DNA of 64,000 nt, from NCBI RefSeq assembly GCF_040807025.1, contig NC_090982.1, forward strand, positions 85,499,463 to 85,563,462, read 5' to 3'. The notes beneath the pieces are model-generated. The model did no database searches, was not told the DNA's origin, and saw only the letters and a list, made by a program, of their open reading frames with translations. Source of the DNA: Struthio camelus. Taxonomy: Eukaryota > Chordata > Aves > Struthioniformes > Struthionidae. Below, piece after piece: positions 1-9,840 of the stretch; position 1 is the first letter of the stretch; each line of letters starts with the position of its first letter. A program made the translations under genes and the position numbers.

Positions 1-868
1 CTATATCGTTAAGTTAGAGGTTGCACTGTGGCAGGCTATATTAACTACACTGTTCTCGTTCGGCATTACATTCACTTTAGAATAAGCAATCACATGAAGT
101 CACACTGCCAGAAACTTCAGCGAAAGTTCTGTCTCAATAAAAAAAAAAAAAAAAACAATAATTATCATATAAAAAGAATTGAGCCATAAAGGTGACAAAT
201 AACAGACCTGAAAGCCAGAAGTGATCGCTACAGCCATCCAGCCTGCCTCTGCATAACACGGCCACGGACTTGCTCCCGCCTCGAGCCCCGTAACTCCCAC
301 CCAGGGAGAGCAGGGCTCTTTAGAAAGCCATCCAGTGACAGCTGGGAATGATGGAAAAGCAGCTGGATCCAGGGATATCTTGTGCTGCCAAGGTCAGCAC
401 CCCTCACTGTCAGAAATCTGCACCTTCTCTCTCGTTTGTCTGAGCCTAGCCCCTGGTTTCCTCGCTTGCCGCTTAATCTCAGGGAGAAGGCATTTGCCAA
501 CAGCGGAGGGTGTAACCATTTTTTCCACTAGCCAGGAGATGGACAGGATGACCTAGCACTCCTCTGCTACCTCGGTTATCTGTGATCCAGGGCACTGCAA
601 CACCTAGCTTTTTTTGGGCAGCAGCGGAGAAGCTTCACGTGAGAAATTTCCTGCTCTGCGCTCTGAGCCTTCAGCTTGTAATTCTTCCGTCTTTCTTTTT
701 CATACCGCCACTTACACGAAACCACAAAAATCAGCCTAGCCTCAAAGGAAAAGAGATTATTTTCATTTTTTTCTTTGATTTCCAAATTTCTCAGCTTCTG
801 CAGGAAGAGTCCGGAGCGTGCTCCAAAGGCTCAAGTTCAACCTCTCCACCAATAATAAACAAACCCAC
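1..868. other. Non-coding flank left of CpG island 1
   Basis: No recognisable exon, repeat family or RNA gene. The stretch is ordinary mid-GC DNA with one poly-A run. A minus-strand donor-like GTAAGT lies at 715-710, but no matching acceptor or coding frame supports an exon. If the gene at CpG island 1 runs leftward, this is probably part of its first intron (inference). Confidence 0.4.
139..155 (+). repeat. Poly-A run (17 A), preceded by AAT
   Basis: A run of 17 A follows 'gtctcaat', giving an AATAAA-like start to the tract. It could be the tail of an old retroposed sequence on the plus strand or a simple mononucleotide repeat. I could not recognise a family in the roughly 130 bases to its left, so the retroposon reading is weak. 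Confidence 0.6.
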
Positions 869-1068
869 GAGGCTGACGCGTTCCTCGGGCTCCGCGGGAC
901 CGCGAGCCCGCTTCCCGCAGGCTGCTCGCCCGCGGGGCACGGTCCGCGCCTCCTGTCCCGTCCCTGCCTCCGCGCGGCGCGAACGCCTCCGGTCCGCGAG
1001 CTGTCGGGACGCTGCCGGGGAGGTGACGGTCCGTTCCCTCGCCGCGCCGGACCGGACGGCGGTACGGC

Positions 1069-1077
1069 TATATAAAA
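1069..1077 (+). promoter_or_regulatory. TATA box on the plus strand
   Basis: The sequence TATATAAAA matches the TATA consensus exactly and is an AT-rich island in otherwise extremely GC-rich DNA. It would place a plus-strand start near 1098-1105. A good donor (CAG then GTGAAG) follows at 1401/1402, so a short first exon of about 300 bases is possible. The direction is opposite to the minus-strand donors in the same island, so any transcript would be antisense or divergent. Confidence 0.45.
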
Positions 1078-1554
1078 ACGGCGAGTCCTGCGGGGAGGAC
1101 CGCCGTTTGATGCCAGCTCTTCGCTAGCCGCCCCTTCCCACCCCTCCGCCAGCGCAGAAAGGGAGGGCACCTCGCTCATACTCACTCTTTTAGACGGTTT
1201 TAACCCGTTTCCACGCACGGAGCGAGGGGGTGGGGGGGTGGGCAGAGGGACGCGACCCACGGGCAGGCAGAGCGAGCGAAGATCTCCAGTCCTCGGCGGG
1301 GCCGTCCCGGCGACGCCGTCCTCACCGGCACCAGCACAAGCCTGGCAGATTTTATGGTTTTTATTTGCCCTCCCCTGCCCGTCTATGCGCGCTGCAAACA
1401 GGTGAAGCGAAAGCACTGCTTGCAGTCGGGGCAAATCTCAGCACGCCGGCTGGGGAATGGGGAGGGGAGGGGGGGCACGGCGTGTTGGGGGGGGGGGGAC
1501 GGGTGTTTTTGGATAGGGAGAGAAAAGGGGGGGGGGAAGAAAGGAATAACTTAC

Positions 1555-1651
1555 CGTCAAAAAATGACAAATAGTAAGAGGGGGGCACAAACGCTGTGCT
1601 CGGCCACGCGGAGGAAGGGAGCAGGCAAAGCGCTGCCGCGAGGGGAAGCAT
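1555..1651 (-). CDS. Candidate first coding exon with signal-peptide-like start (partial)
   Basis: On the minus strand an ATG at 1651 with G at -3 opens 32 codons plus one base. It then meets a near-perfect donor (GACG followed by GTAAGT, intron starting at 1554). The peptide begins MLPLAAALCLLPSSAWPST. This is a short start, a hydrophobic Leu/Ala core and small residues near a plausible cleavage point, followed by FVPPSYYLSFFD. The layout resembles a secreted or membrane protein's first coding exon, in which the signal peptide is often alone with a few mature residues. It lies inside CpG island 1, downstream of the minus-strand CCAAT and GC boxes. I do not recognise the protein, and hydrophobic Leu/Ala strings are easy to obtain in GC-rich DNA. 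The frame runs past the donor without a stop, so splicing is not forced by the frame. Continuing exons would lie left of the window. Confidence 0.25.
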
Positions 1652-2167
1652 GGCCCTCGCCGACGGGACGGGACGGGGGGTATCGGGGGGCGGCGGCGGG
1701 GGGGGGGGGTCGGGGCAGCGGCAGCGCCGCGCACGTCGGGGCGGGCGGCGGCCGCAGCCACCTGCGCGCCGGGAGCCGCCGCCTCACGGCAGCCCGTGGC
1801 GCGGCGCGGCGCGGAGCCCGCGGCGGCACTGACCTGCGGAGCGGCGCGCGGCTCCCGGCGGCTCCCCGGCGGCTCGGGGCGGTGGGACGGCGGCGTGCGA
1901 AGGGCCCGGATGTCGGTAGCCCGCTCCCTCCCCTCCCCTCCGCGCGGCGTGGCGCGGCTGCCCCCCCCCCCCCACCTTACCCCTCACTACCACCACCACC
2001 CGCAACCCGGGGCGGCCCCACCCCCGCGGGGCGGCCCCTCCCTGCCGCTGCCGCCGCGCCGGGGCAGCCCCGTCACGGACCGCCGCGGGGAGGGGAGGAG
2101 AAGGGTTGGAGGTGGGGGGGGGGGGGAGCCGCCGTCGCCGCCCGCCCCGTCGGGGCGCCGCGCGGTG

Positions 2168-2175
2168 CCACGTGG
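2168..2175. promoter_or_regulatory. Palindromic E-box CCACGTGG
   Basis: An exact CACGTG core with symmetric C and G flanks, the preferred site of USF and MYC/MAX-type bHLH-zip factors, lies inside CpG island 1 about 160 bases from the CCAAT box. Occupancy is inferred only from the motif. Confidence 0.45.
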
Positions 2176-2230
2176 GACCTGGCCGTTGGGGCGGGGAGGG
2201 AGGGGGGGGAACACCGCCCCTCCCCCCCCC

Positions 2231-2254
2231 ACCACCCACCCACCCACCCACCCC
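2231..2254 (+). repeat. (ACCC)n microsatellite
   Basis: A short C-rich tetranucleotide tract of about five ACCC units follows a run of C. It sits in the presumed 5'UTR or promoter of the leftward gene, where its complement (GGGT)n could form a G-quadruplex in the transcript. Confidence 0.75.
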
Positions 2255-2328
2255 GCGCGGCAGCGGCGGCGGCAGCTTGACAGGTCCACGCGACCAAACA
2301 AACCGCGGCGGACGGGCGTGCGGCGGAG

Positions 2329-2333
2329 CCAAT
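2329..2333 (+). promoter_or_regulatory. CCAAT box (NF-Y site)
   Basis: The sequence 'gagccaatgggcg' has the preferred NF-Y flanks (AGCCAATGRG). NF-Y sites act in either orientation, usually 60-100 bases upstream of a start. Lying next to GC boxes in CpG island 1, it fits a leftward promoter with a start near 2250. Confidence 0.55.
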
Positions 2334-2348
2334 GGGCGCGGCGGGCCG

Positions 2349-2362
2349 CCTCCAGGGGGCGG
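2349..2362 (+). promoter_or_regulatory. CTCF-like site, 13 of 14 consensus positions
   Basis: CCTCCAGGGGGCGG matches the CTCF core CCASYAGRKGGCRS except for T in place of A at position 3. It overlaps GC-box sequence, so Sp1-type binding is an equally good explanation. Confidence 0.35.
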
Positions 2363-2650
2363 GGCGCTGCCGGCGGCGGGGCGGGGCCCGGCGGCCGCCT
2401 CAGGCAGGGGCGCGCGGGGCGGCCGGCCGTTACAGCGGCGTCTAACGGCCGCTTTGCCCCCTGCCCAGGGAGGGGAGGGGGGGGGGAAGCGGGCAGTGAG
2501 GAACCGCCAGCGCCGGGGGCGGCGTCGCGCCGCGGCCAAGCGCCCGGCGGAGGGACACGGCTTTGAAGAGCCGGCCGGCTCTCCCCTGCGTCCGGGCACG
2601 GTGCCGCGAGCAGCTGCCTAGCGCGGAGATACTGCTCCGCCGGAGAAAAT

Positions 2651-5600
2651 CGGGAGAGCCGGCAGGTCCTAGACCGTTAGACAGTGCCAGCCAAATAAAC
2701 CCTTAAACGGGGAAAAAAAAAACCCAACAGAGGGAGCCCCCGCTGCCCGGGTTACCCTCGTGGGGGTCGAGCGGCTCTGGATCCTCTCGGGGCCCCCGCG
2801 CTTCTGCCCCCTGCGTGATACCTGCTTTCTCCGTTTGAAGTTTTTCTTGGGAGAAAAAACTTCCTGAAAGGATCAGTTCCCATTTCACATGGATCACATG
2901 TTTAAGGTGGTACCGGCCCTGGGTTTTCTTAGGTTTGACTGCTGTCATCCCTGAAGCCAGCCGGACAAAAGCGGCTCCTCAGCCTCTCCAGGGCTCAGCT
3001 GTGGCAGAAGGAAACCTGACTTTCGCAGAAGATAGGCAAAGAACGCGTATAAACCCGAGTTACTGCGGGCAATTAGAATAGTAATAACCCTCCTTTATGT
3101 GTTCGATCACGCTGGTCCCAATATTTGCATGTTTCTGTTCCAAAGGAAGAGCTGTAGAGGTCCTGACAGGACCCGTCTGATGGTTTTATTTTGGGGGCTG
3201 TTGCTCTTGTGGGGAAGGGGGAGGGTTTTTTTAACATCAAACCTGGCCAAAATCACAATCTGGTTTAATTTCATCTGATAGCCTACCCTGTCATCAGTTT
3301 CCTCCCTCCCCATCCTTTCCCACCGGGTCCCAGCGTGCATGTGGAGTCATGGAAGAACATACTCAGCTTAAACTCTAAGCTTTGGAGACAATCTTCACCC
3401 TCAATACCAGTTACTTCGGCAGTGGAGAGGGGTGTCCTTCACATGTACATTTAGGACATTTCCAGGATATTTACATGCTATTTTCCAGCATTTCTGTTTC
3501 ACGGCATAAACCTTCATCAAGAAAACACAAATCCAGGCTATTGCTTTGGGGTATATAGTTCTGAAATCCATCTGTCTCAGGTACAGTGATGCTCTGATCC
3601 AATCTGGATGCTGCTCTAAGGCTGATTATGGCCACTGTTAACTGCTGATCCAACTGGAATTTGACCCTGAATGCATTATTTAATCAAAACTCCCATTGTT
3701 TTCCATGGAAATCCTCCATTGCTCGTGCATTCTTGGATCTGAAAGGAAGGTCTAAATTAGAAAGAATAGGAGCAGCTGCTGCGACTTTTCTCCACTGATG
3801 CAGGAATGTGTGTTCCTGACAGAAAAGCGGGGCAGAATTTTGGGGTACCAGCCAAAGAACTGCAAAAGGCCGTCACACAATAAACTATGCTCCAAGTCCT
3901 CTAGGCCACGTGGTTTTGGAGAGGAGGGGTGCAGGGGGTTCACAGCTGTGAAGGACCAACAGCCCTTTTCCTTGCAGAGATCAGCCCAGCTGCAGAAGCT
4001 GTGTTAGCCCTCAGGCTGAAGTACGGGTTGTGGCAGTGAGGCTCCGCAGCCTGCCAGCAGAGAATCCCCTCTGGCCCCTACAGGAAAAAAAAAAAAAAAA
4101 AACTTCATCCTGTTGTCTAGATCCAGGTTTAGCACCTGATTATTTTTAAAATAACAAGCTTGTGTAAAACATACTTGACAGGAACAACGTGATGCTACCT
4201 CCTGATCTCCCTGGTACATGTCCTGCCTTCAAAATGCGGTAAGATCACACTGGCTTCCCAAGCATTCAAACTCACCGCAGCAAAAGCATCTTCAAGAGAG
4301 TGTGTGACACGGGACAGACATGTGCTAACAACTCCTGCACGCCTTCGTCTAGTGAACACTCACCAGCATGGCGGACAAGATGCTACGAGGGATGGCAACT
4401 GTAGACGAGACATGTCACGAGGCAGAAAGTGCTACCGCAAAGAGAAATGCTGGGGGTGCTGGGCAGAGACTGGTACCAACAGAGAAGGGAGTGAGTAGGG
4501 AAGGACTCTCTTCACCTTCCTGGATCATTCCCCAGGGAATCTTTATCTTCCTCCATTATGGCAAGATAAAGCCAAGAAATACATGTCCCTCCTGCTGCCT
4601 CTGGGGCTGGGAGAGCTCTGTCGGGTGTTTAGGAGCAGTTGTATCCACTTGTGATTGTTTTCTTCTGATTCTTTTCTTCTTCTTTCTGTCTGGCACAGAC
4701 AAACTCAAGATGGGACTGAACCAGAGAAGATTTTGGCTTGAGATTAAACACAGAGACACAGCTCTTCCTGCTCTACTTCCTCTGCATCTAGTTGTGTCAG
4801 GACTCTGAGGACACTCGTTGGCCTTAATTGCCCTGACCAACTTCACCTCCACCCACCCATCCTCTGCTCATTGGTCTAGGGTCTCCACTTTATATCAAGC
4901 CTGGGCACCCAGGCTTCGCCTGAGCTGTTTTCTAGGGGTGTCTATGTTCAGTCCTGCTTGTTGTGCTGCATCTTGAAAGGATCTCAGACCTACATTGTAG
5001 CCTTGTTTCCAGTCCTGTCTCTGGCCCAGTCTCCTGCTGCTTCTGCCCAAACTTCCTGGGTGGACCCCTGGACCTGACTCATCCCCTCACCTTGCCTGGG
5101 ACTGCTGAAAGGTCCAGTAACCAGCCCTTGGTCCTGCTGACCCTCCTCAGATCCTGTGGGACTGCATGCTGGTCAGTGAGGGCACTGCCTGTGCTGTGGT
5201 CACTCCTTGGCAGGAGGGAGCACCAAACTTGACAGCACCATCGCACCAGGGAGCCTCTTTGCATGAGCACCCTGGTCTTACTGAGTATGCCTTGCTTCTG
5301 GACCACCCTCCCTACGTCACTCGCCAAGGTATGTCATGCACCTCTTGCAGCTGTTGGCTATGTGAAGACTTTGGCGTGTCGCTTACAGGATCTGGAAGAC
5401 CTGGTCGTCCCTGCTTTACTGCCGTATCTGTTCCTCTTCCTACTTCTGCAGAGGTTTGGCCAACTTGGATATGCTGAGAGCCTTTCCCAGAAGGCTCTGC
5501 CATGCCAGGTTTAGCCCTCCTGAGCAGATGGGGAAAGAGAACAGTAACTCAGCTTCATTACAGAGGGCTAAACTCTGACTGGCTTTTGCCCATAATGTGA

Positions 5601-7114
5601 TTGAGAGCATGGGAATTGGCAGAAGAGGCAGGGAGCTACCTCATCTTCATACACATAATCAATAGCAAATAATTACTTAAAGTGAAGTGGTTGATGGTGT
5701 TTTTGTAGGGCAAGACATGCCCTGCATTTTCAGTCTTTCATTCATACTGTTTAACATGCCATGAGGTGGAGCTCAGTGAGTGACTCACATTGTAAAAGCT
5801 CTCTGGTAGCTCCTAGCGCTACCTCTCAGCAAGTGTGTCATGGTTGCTTCAGCAAGTCCCAATCCGTTCTCCATCCTGGCTCTGTAAGCCTTTACAGCCC
5901 TGGTGGGGGAATCCCTGAGCCCAGACCTTGCAGGGATGGCATCAAAGCATGTGTGCTGCTTTTCTCTGGGTCCAGACATTTGCACAGTCTGGATGGATCC
6001 AGCCTGTGTGAGGCAGAGTGTAAGACAGTTCAGTCCACCTGCAGAGATCCCATGTGGATGCCAGAGCCAAACAAACATCCAGCAGCATGGACAGGAACCC
6101 TACAGCTCATGGAGCTCAAGGTTTTTAGGCCCTCTTTACAACCCACTCTGTCTGCCAAGGGAGATGAACCTAATTTCTTTGGTCATATTTATGCGAGGGT
6201 CTGGCTTTTCCTGTTTGAAGGCAGTGGCACACAGAGAGTATCTCCTCTAAATTTACCCTGCAACATCCATCACAGATACACATCAGTGCTTCTGAAGTGT
6301 TGGCCTTTTTAAATGCAGTATGCTGCCTGTTTGAGTGCTCCTGCTGAAGTGAAGGATTCTGCCAAGAAATCTAATGGTCCTTCTCTTATCGTTGTAACAT
6401 TATTTGCTTTACTCCAATAACTTCGTAATTGATTTTGGTTTGGAGCTACCTGTTCAACAAGTGACAAAGCTGAATATGATTTTTTTTTCTTTGTCCTTTA
6501 TTTATATATTAAGGATGCAGGAAGAGCTCCTTCATGGATAGCTCCTGTTTTCCCCGTGCAGTGGTCTGACAGCAGTCTAACTCTGCTCACCTCTCTGGAG
6601 CAATCCCAGATTTCCTGCCAGTTTTGGGTTGGGGCGGGTGTCAGAGCAAGGCCTTGGAGAAGAGGTGAGAACTGAGGGTCACTGGTACCAGCCTGCTTTT
6701 GCCGAGAGAGGAGAGGAACATGGAGGAAGGACAGGAACTGGCTTGGGGCCCGTGTGCTCTAGAGTAAGCAGTGGTCTAAACTACTCCGAGTTTGCACTGA
6801 GAAGGATTTGGAAGCACTCACAAGTTGACCCACATCCTGGACTGCTTCTCCGTGGTTAATTACTGGCCCCCAGCACAGACCCCTTGGCTCTTCTAGCTAA
6901 GTCTCCCATCTCAAGCCCTCCCCGTCCACAGGCAGCCTCAAACACTCAGTCTCACAACTATGGCTCTGGTCCCCTCACTATACCACGATACTTAACGCCT
7001 AGCAGACCTCAGCCCGGTATGCGGAAGTAAAACTTGGTTGGGGCTAAGATGTGTTCAGTGCCATACTATGCCCTCCATCTGGCATAGCCTTAGCCCTGGC
7101 TCCCAGAACTGGAA
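2651..7114. other. Intergenic DNA, no gene recognised
   Basis: There is no recognisable protein family or repeat family apart from a run of 18 A at 4085-4102. The stretch 4368-4490 starts with ATGGCGGAC in fair Kozak context and ends at a GTGAGT donor. A very strong polypyrimidine acceptor follows at 4699. Joining them gives a stop after six more codons, so no real coding gene is supported. Confidence 0.5.
4085..4102 (+). repeat. Poly-A run (18 A)
   Basis: Mononucleotide tract following 'ccctacagg'. It may be the tail of a decayed retroposed copy, but I could not assign the upstream sequence to a family. Confidence 0.65.
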
Positions 7115-7160
7115 TATGTCTCACACAGTGAGTGGTAGAGCTGGGATAGTCAAGCTGGTG
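7115..7160 (+). repeat. MIR-type SINE core fragment
   Basis: The segment containing 'cacacagtgagtggtagagctgggat' aligns base by base with the MIR core 'cacacagctagtaagtggcagagccgggatt'. Only the distal core is visible, so this is a short, old remnant. Orientation is sense on the plus strand. Confidence 0.5.
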
Positions 7161-8283
7161 GACAGACTATAGTACAAGTCCCATAAAGATATACAAGCTC
7201 AAGCCTGAAGCAGTCTGGCTTTGCCTGGGCAAGCTACCCTAATGATGATTATCCCAAGGTAATATCAAGACTGCATCATGGCCAGCTGACTAAATGTCTC
7301 TGCATCCATCTGCAGTAAGAGACCCCCCGTGTTGTATCAGGTCTCCTTTCCCTTTTCCTCATCTCTCAAATGAAGTAGCAATTTTTGCCTCCAACAATGT
7401 TTAGCCCAACAATCCTGCGTTTTCAGTGTGCGATTCAAAGGCTGCGTTAGTATTGATGATAATAAAGTGTCCTTGGAGAGGCAGGAAGGCAGCCATGGGT
7501 GTAACATTGGCTTCACTGAAGCCAGTGACAAATCGGATTTCAGATCCGTGCACCAACTGTTCTGATGTATCACTGAAATGTCACAGGGCAGTGAGGGATC
7601 TATCCTGATACGTGCAGGGGGAGAACCTAAGCAGGAGAAGCCATGCGATCCCACTTGTGAAACTGCCTGGAAGTGGGGGGGAACCTTGCGTCCATCCTTG
7701 CTAAAAGTGGCTTCAGTGACAAAATGCCAGTTGAGCTCAACAGGAGTGTGAAGGGTTATGGACACATGTGCCGTGACAGGCGGTCCTGGGCACGGCTGAG
7801 CTCGTTGCTGCGGAGGCCAGCCAACAGTGCTGACCTGATGTAACTGGGAGCAGAATCTGTCACTGGATGCTTAACTTAAAATGGCCCAGGGACTGAACAG
7901 ATGGCTTCTCTTTATTTGCATGCTACTTGGATTTGTGAGTCAAGCAGAAGAATAACTTAATTTTTGACATTTTGCTTCTCCTCAGAGCCCAGCACAATTT
8001 ATGTTATACTGGCATTTGTGTGAGGCATGTTGCTTTAGGCACAAAACCCGTCCTGGCTTTAACCCTAAAAGGAGCCAAATAGGCAGGAACCGTATTTCTC
8101 TCTAGCTCTTTTGTAGGCTCTGCCAAGGGATATCACACTTACACAATTACCAAAGAATCAGGAGAAAACAGTCATTTGGGGCTTGTGGAAGGAAGGGGCA
8201 GGCTTGGAGTTAAACTAGGCTGGAAAATATGCCGTTTGTAGGCCTGAAATGAGAGACTGTTTGTGGACAAGGTTTACCTATGA

Positions 8284-9042
8284 TTAAAAATACCCTCCAA
8301 GGCCTGCGTAGTTAGTCTTGAGCAGAGGAGATAAATTTAGTAGAGCCCTGTTCCTGCTGACATAAACGTAAGTGAAAATAATACATGGCTGGGGCGCAAC
8401 TTCTGCAAGCCAATTAAAAGCCTGGCTGATAGCACCCAAGGTGACAGTTGCCATGACTAGTATGTCCGTGTGCCACCCCTTCCAGGGAGGAAAACCCCAG
8501 ATCCTGCTTAGCTGTACATCGTAATTCCTATACCTGCAACAGCTAAGGGTGATTCTCTGAGTGTCTGAGCCATAGGAGTTTGTCCTCCTGGCTGTATTAG
8601 CTGTGCCTGCTGTCCCCAGGACATGGGGATATGACCCATATGTCACAGGACAGGAGAATAAAGTGCATCTTATGGCCCAACTGTAACCTGTGGGAGTTAA
8701 CCTGAGCAAGGACTTCACACTTTGGCCAGTGTAGACATCAGTATTTTCCGAAGGCTGTATTTGAAATACTTGCTGCAAAGACTTGCTCCTAGTTTCCCAG
8801 TGGTCAAAGTGCGGTTCTCCTTCGCTCATAATTTTAAGTCGAGTATCAGGCACACTTAGGGAAACTAGTTTGTGAATGGAATTTAAAGCAGGCGGAGCCG
8901 GGAAATCTGTGCTCCTGACAGTAGGAGGAAGCTGTGGCTCCGATCTGTTTTCCAGGTAGTTTTCCATGTCGCTTGCGTTCACTGTGATCCCCCTCTTGTG
9001 GCTAGTCCAACTCGTGCAAATTCCCCTGCCTGGGTCTGCCAA
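8284..9042 (-). other. Unassigned 252-codon open frame
   Basis: This is the longest frame in the window outside GC-rich islands, running from an ATG at 9042 to a stop at 8284. The product has no signal peptide, no clear membrane helix, no zinc-finger, reverse-transcriptase or other motif I recognise, and no low-complexity bias. Its start shows no CpG island or promoter motifs. A frame this long is uncommon by chance at this base composition, but not impossible across 64 kb and six frames. It could be a decayed single-exon retrocopy or simple chance. I do not claim a function. Confidence 0.12.
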
Positions 9043-9814
9043 GGCTCCGTTGCGTTAGGTTCTTTCCTCAGTGCAGCTGGAATAATGGTGACTTTATATG
9101 TAACTACCCTTCAGCTGAGCTGCTGTGAGGGTCCCAGGGTGTAAGACAACCAAAATAATGAGATAAAGTGCATTGGCTTAAACCTCTCGTACTGACTGTT
9201 ACCTCGGCATCACAAGTTACCACCTGTTTTGTAGATGTGACCTTGTGTAAACTCTTAACATGCTCCAGCTGTGAAGTAAAACATGTGGTTTAAACCACCT
9301 TCGTGGCAAGTTAAGCTGACACGTTTTCCTTCACCACATGGGCAGGCTAAGAGCACAAACACGAACAATTTAGCAGCCCAGATTACGGGCCATAATGTGT
9401 TACGTTACAATAACTTGGTCTCATCTGATCTATCTTATGTTTGAGCCCTTGAGATTTGGACCAAGCCGTGAGTGAATAAAACAGGCCTAGAGCACATAGC
9501 GATTGCCGTATTGCTTGGGTGTGGACAGGTTTTTAGCTGCCCCCTACCTGACCCTCTCTACGTTCCCTGTGGAGTAAAAAGTGCATTGCAATTCTGGTTG
9601 CACTAAGCTTATCATTTTGAAAATGAGACTGAGTGTTCACATAAAGGTCCTTAGGTTGGGAACCGCGGCACCTGGAATCTGATTCTGTTGGGCTAGCCCA
9701 TCGCTTTACCAGTGTCTTCAGGGAGGCCTGGATTTTTGCAGATTGAATCCTACAGCTGGCTGTCAAATGGCCATTCAGGGACAGGTCCTGCTATTCATTC
9801 TCCTTCCGCCTCTG

Positions 9815-9840
9815 TTTTTTTTTTTTTTATTATTTTTTTT
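9815..9840 (+). repeat. T-rich simple tract
   Basis: Two T runs are separated by 'attatt'. On the minus strand this would be an A-rich tail, but the adjoining sequence shows no recognisable retroposon. Confidence 0.6.

Larger units (their letters stand above)
1834..2320 (-). other. Candidate untranslated first exon of the leftward gene
   Basis: A strong minus-strand donor (CCGCAG followed by GTCAGT, exon end 1834) closes a GC-rich stretch with no minus-strand ATG up to about 2400. This is as expected for a 5'UTR exon. The CCAAT box at 2329-2333 and GC boxes at 2355-2390 lie just upstream in that direction, which would put the start of transcription around 2250-2320. The upstream end is an estimate. 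No acceptor linking it to the 1555-1651 exon is clear, so the two may be alternative first exons. Confidence 0.35.
870..2650. promoter_or_regulatory. CpG island 1, candidate promoter of a leftward gene
   Basis: About 1.8 kb of very GC-rich DNA dense in undepleted CpG, in contrast to the CpG-poor sequence on both sides. It contains repeated GC boxes (for example around 2355-2390), a CCAAT box at 2329-2333, a palindromic E-box at 2168-2175 and several homopolymer G or C runs (1487-1498, 1527-1536, 1698-1709, 1961-1973, 2114-2126). Three minus-strand splice donors lie within it, with exon ends at 1834, 1555 and 1186. That pattern is typical of an island covering the first exon of a gene transcribed leftward. 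The 1834-2400 stretch has no ATG on the minus strand, so an upstream exon there would be pure 5'UTR. The island also has a plus-strand TATA box at 1069. The gene's identity is not visible because its other exons lie left of the window. Promoter function is inferred from composition and motifs. Confidence 0.8.

Noticed and set aside
1354-2280. 308-codon plus-strand frame and the overlapping 271- and 256-codon frames
   Set aside because: All are products of stop-poor GC-rich sequence in CpG island 1; they run through homopolymer G tracts and encode low-complexity Gly/Arg/Pro strings.
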